6,508 bases of DNA from Cyanobacteria bacterium K_DeepCast_35m_m2_023 (lineage in GTDB: Bacteria > Cyanobacteriota > Cyanobacteriia > PCC-6307 > Cyanobiaceae), in contig VGQR01000116.1 in NCBI GenBank assembly GCA_016882345.1, forward strand, positions 1 to 6,508, in the 5' to 3' direction. This document shows positions 5,860 to 6,508 of the stretch, one piece after another (within the stretch, counting starts at the first letter, position 1; each line of letters begins with the position of its first letter). Below the pieces are notes generated by a model. The model saw only the letters and a list, made by a program, of their open reading frames with translations, made no database searches and was not told the DNA's origin. The position numbers and the translations under genes were made by a program.

Positions 5860-6244
5860 CACCCACATTCTGCTGTTCTGGGCCCATGAGCCGGAACGGC
5901 TCTCCGGCCCAGCCCTGCAGGCCCTTGAACGTGGGCGCATCCAAGGCGGGCTGGCCATTGCCGACATCACGCTCTGGGAGCTTGCCCTGCTGTATGAACG
6001 CGGGCGGCTGGTGCTGCCGGCGGACGTGTCCGCCGACTTTTACCTGAAGCAGCTGCTGTCAGCCCTGCGGCTGCAGGTGCTGCCGATCACACCAGAGATT
6101 GCCCTGCTATCGCGCAGCGATCGGTTTCAGCACGGCGATCCTGCCGATCGCCTGATCGGTGCCACAGCCCTGCAGCTGGGGGCTCCTCTGATCACCGCTG
6201 ACGCCAAGCTGCGTGCCTTGACTGAACTGGACACCGTCTGGTGA
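5843..6244 (+). CDS. VapC-like PIN-domain toxin, 133 aa
   Basis: This is a PIN-domain ribonuclease, expected to cut RNA in a Mg2+- or Mn2+-dependent way when the antitoxin is lost. The acidic active site is complete: Asp6 in ICDTHILLFW, Glu46 in ADITLWELALL, Asp99/Asp102 in HGDPADRLIGATA and Asp120 in LITADAKLR. The pattern DTH...LFW together with HGDPADR is typical of the VapC subgroup resembling Synechocystis Sll0205. The RNA target cannot be inferred from the sequence. ATG 5843 gives a protein of usual length and starts the family match two residues before the first strand; longer in-frame starts add unrelated sequence. It overlaps the antitoxin by 17 nt. Its stop codon (6242-6244) lies 26 nt from that of the convergent aconitase gene. 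It appears intact. Confidence 0.9.
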   Translation: MSTICDTHILLFWAHEPERLSGPALQALERGRIQGGLAIADITLWELALLYERGRLVLPADVSADFYLKQLLSALRLQVLPITPEIALLSRSDRFQHGDPADRLIGATALQLGAPLITADAKLRALTELDTVW

Positions 6245-6270
6245 TTTGCAGGACCAGCCAGCCCGCTCGA

Positions 6271-6508
6271 CTACACCCCCGCCAGCACCTGGGCTTCCTG
6301 ATCGGCGCTGACCACGCGGCCGCTGTCTTCGAAGCCGTCGATCTGATCGAAGTTGAGGTAGCGGTAGAGCTCGGCGCCGAACGGGTCGATCTTTTCGGCG
6401 GCGATGGCCAGGTACTCGTCTTTGGAGGGGATGCGGCCCAGCTGGGCACACACCGCCGCCAGCTCGGCGCTTCCCAGGTACACCTGGGCGCCATTGCCGA
6501 GGCGGTTG
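6271..6508 (-). CDS. acnB: Aconitate hydratase B, C-terminal end (partial)
   Basis: Only the last 78 codons are in the window; the 5' part runs off the right edge. The frame begins at the edge with NRLGNGAQVYLGSAELAAV, which closely matches the C-terminal end of AcnB (E. coli has NRLGTGANVFLASAELAAV in my memory), followed by GRIPSKDEYLAIAAEKID and YRYLNFDQIDGFED, also hallmark AcnB segments. The enzyme interconverts citrate and isocitrate through cis-aconitate in the TCA cycle, using a 4Fe-4S cluster, and often also handles 2-methylisocitrate. The cluster cysteines lie in this C-terminal domain but outside this fragment. It is a chromosomal housekeeping gene and so gives an anchor for the accessory DNA to its left. 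No clear terminator is visible in the 26 nt between it and the toxin gene. Confidence 0.93.
   Translation of the reverse strand, partial: NRLGNGAQVYLGSAELAAVCAQLGRIPSKDEYLAIAAEKIDPFGAELYRYLNFDQIDGFEDSGRVVSADQEAQVLAGV

Noticed and set aside
5437..5970. Minus-strand open frame of 177 codons
   Set aside because: It runs antisense to the antitoxin and toxin genes, which have complete motifs; the product is low-complexity and Arg/Gly-rich.

Overview
The GC-rich right two thirds of the window point to a cyanobacterium of the Synechococcus/Cyanobium type (picocyanobacteria). Three things support this: a cyanobacterial-looking aconitase B C-terminus at the right edge; two exact HIP1 octamers (GCGATCGC, positions 3196 and 4895), a repeat typical of many cyanobacterial genomes; and high GC (the line at 3661-3720 is about 78% GC by hand count). 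The left end, up to about position 2000, is clearly AT-richer (about 30% GC in 241-300) and looks like separately acquired or fast-evolving accessory DNA.

Layout. (1) 1-46: a terminator-like hairpin for a + strand gene lying off the left edge. (2) 45-1754: two minus-strand genes for exported proteins of unknown function, a secreted 320-aa protein followed after 33 nt by a 237-aa lipoprotein. They probably form an operon, with a possible internal promoter before the lipoprotein. (3) 1755-2169: a gene-free stretch with small hairpins and one TATAAT box. (4) 2170-5399: a minus-strand three-gene cluster, in transcription order a broken AAA ATPase of the COG1373/DUF4143 type, an intact 501-aa DUF6880-like helical protein, and a 186-codon unknown ORF interrupted by one in-frame TGA. 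The genes are 14-15 nt apart with nearly identical bases before the two downstream start codons, so this was once a single operon; only the middle gene is clearly intact. (5) 5400-5604: a G-rich intergenic stretch with a 9-bp inverted repeat, a G-quadruplex-type motif and degenerate ~30-35 bp repeats, then a paired TGTACA operator. (6) 5605-6244: an intact type II toxin-antitoxin pair on the + strand (Phd/YefM-like antitoxin, VapC-like PIN ribonuclease) with a 17-nt overlap. (7) 6271-6508: the 3' end of acnB on the minus strand, converging on the toxin gene.

Overall this is an accessory region beside a housekeeping TCA-cycle gene: a working-looking toxin-antitoxin module, a decaying ATPase operon and a low-GC cassette of envelope proteins. 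The least explained items are the ATPase-DUF6880-unknown operon and the two-gene secreted/lipoprotein cassette. No RNA gene, CRISPR array or insertion sequence was recognised.
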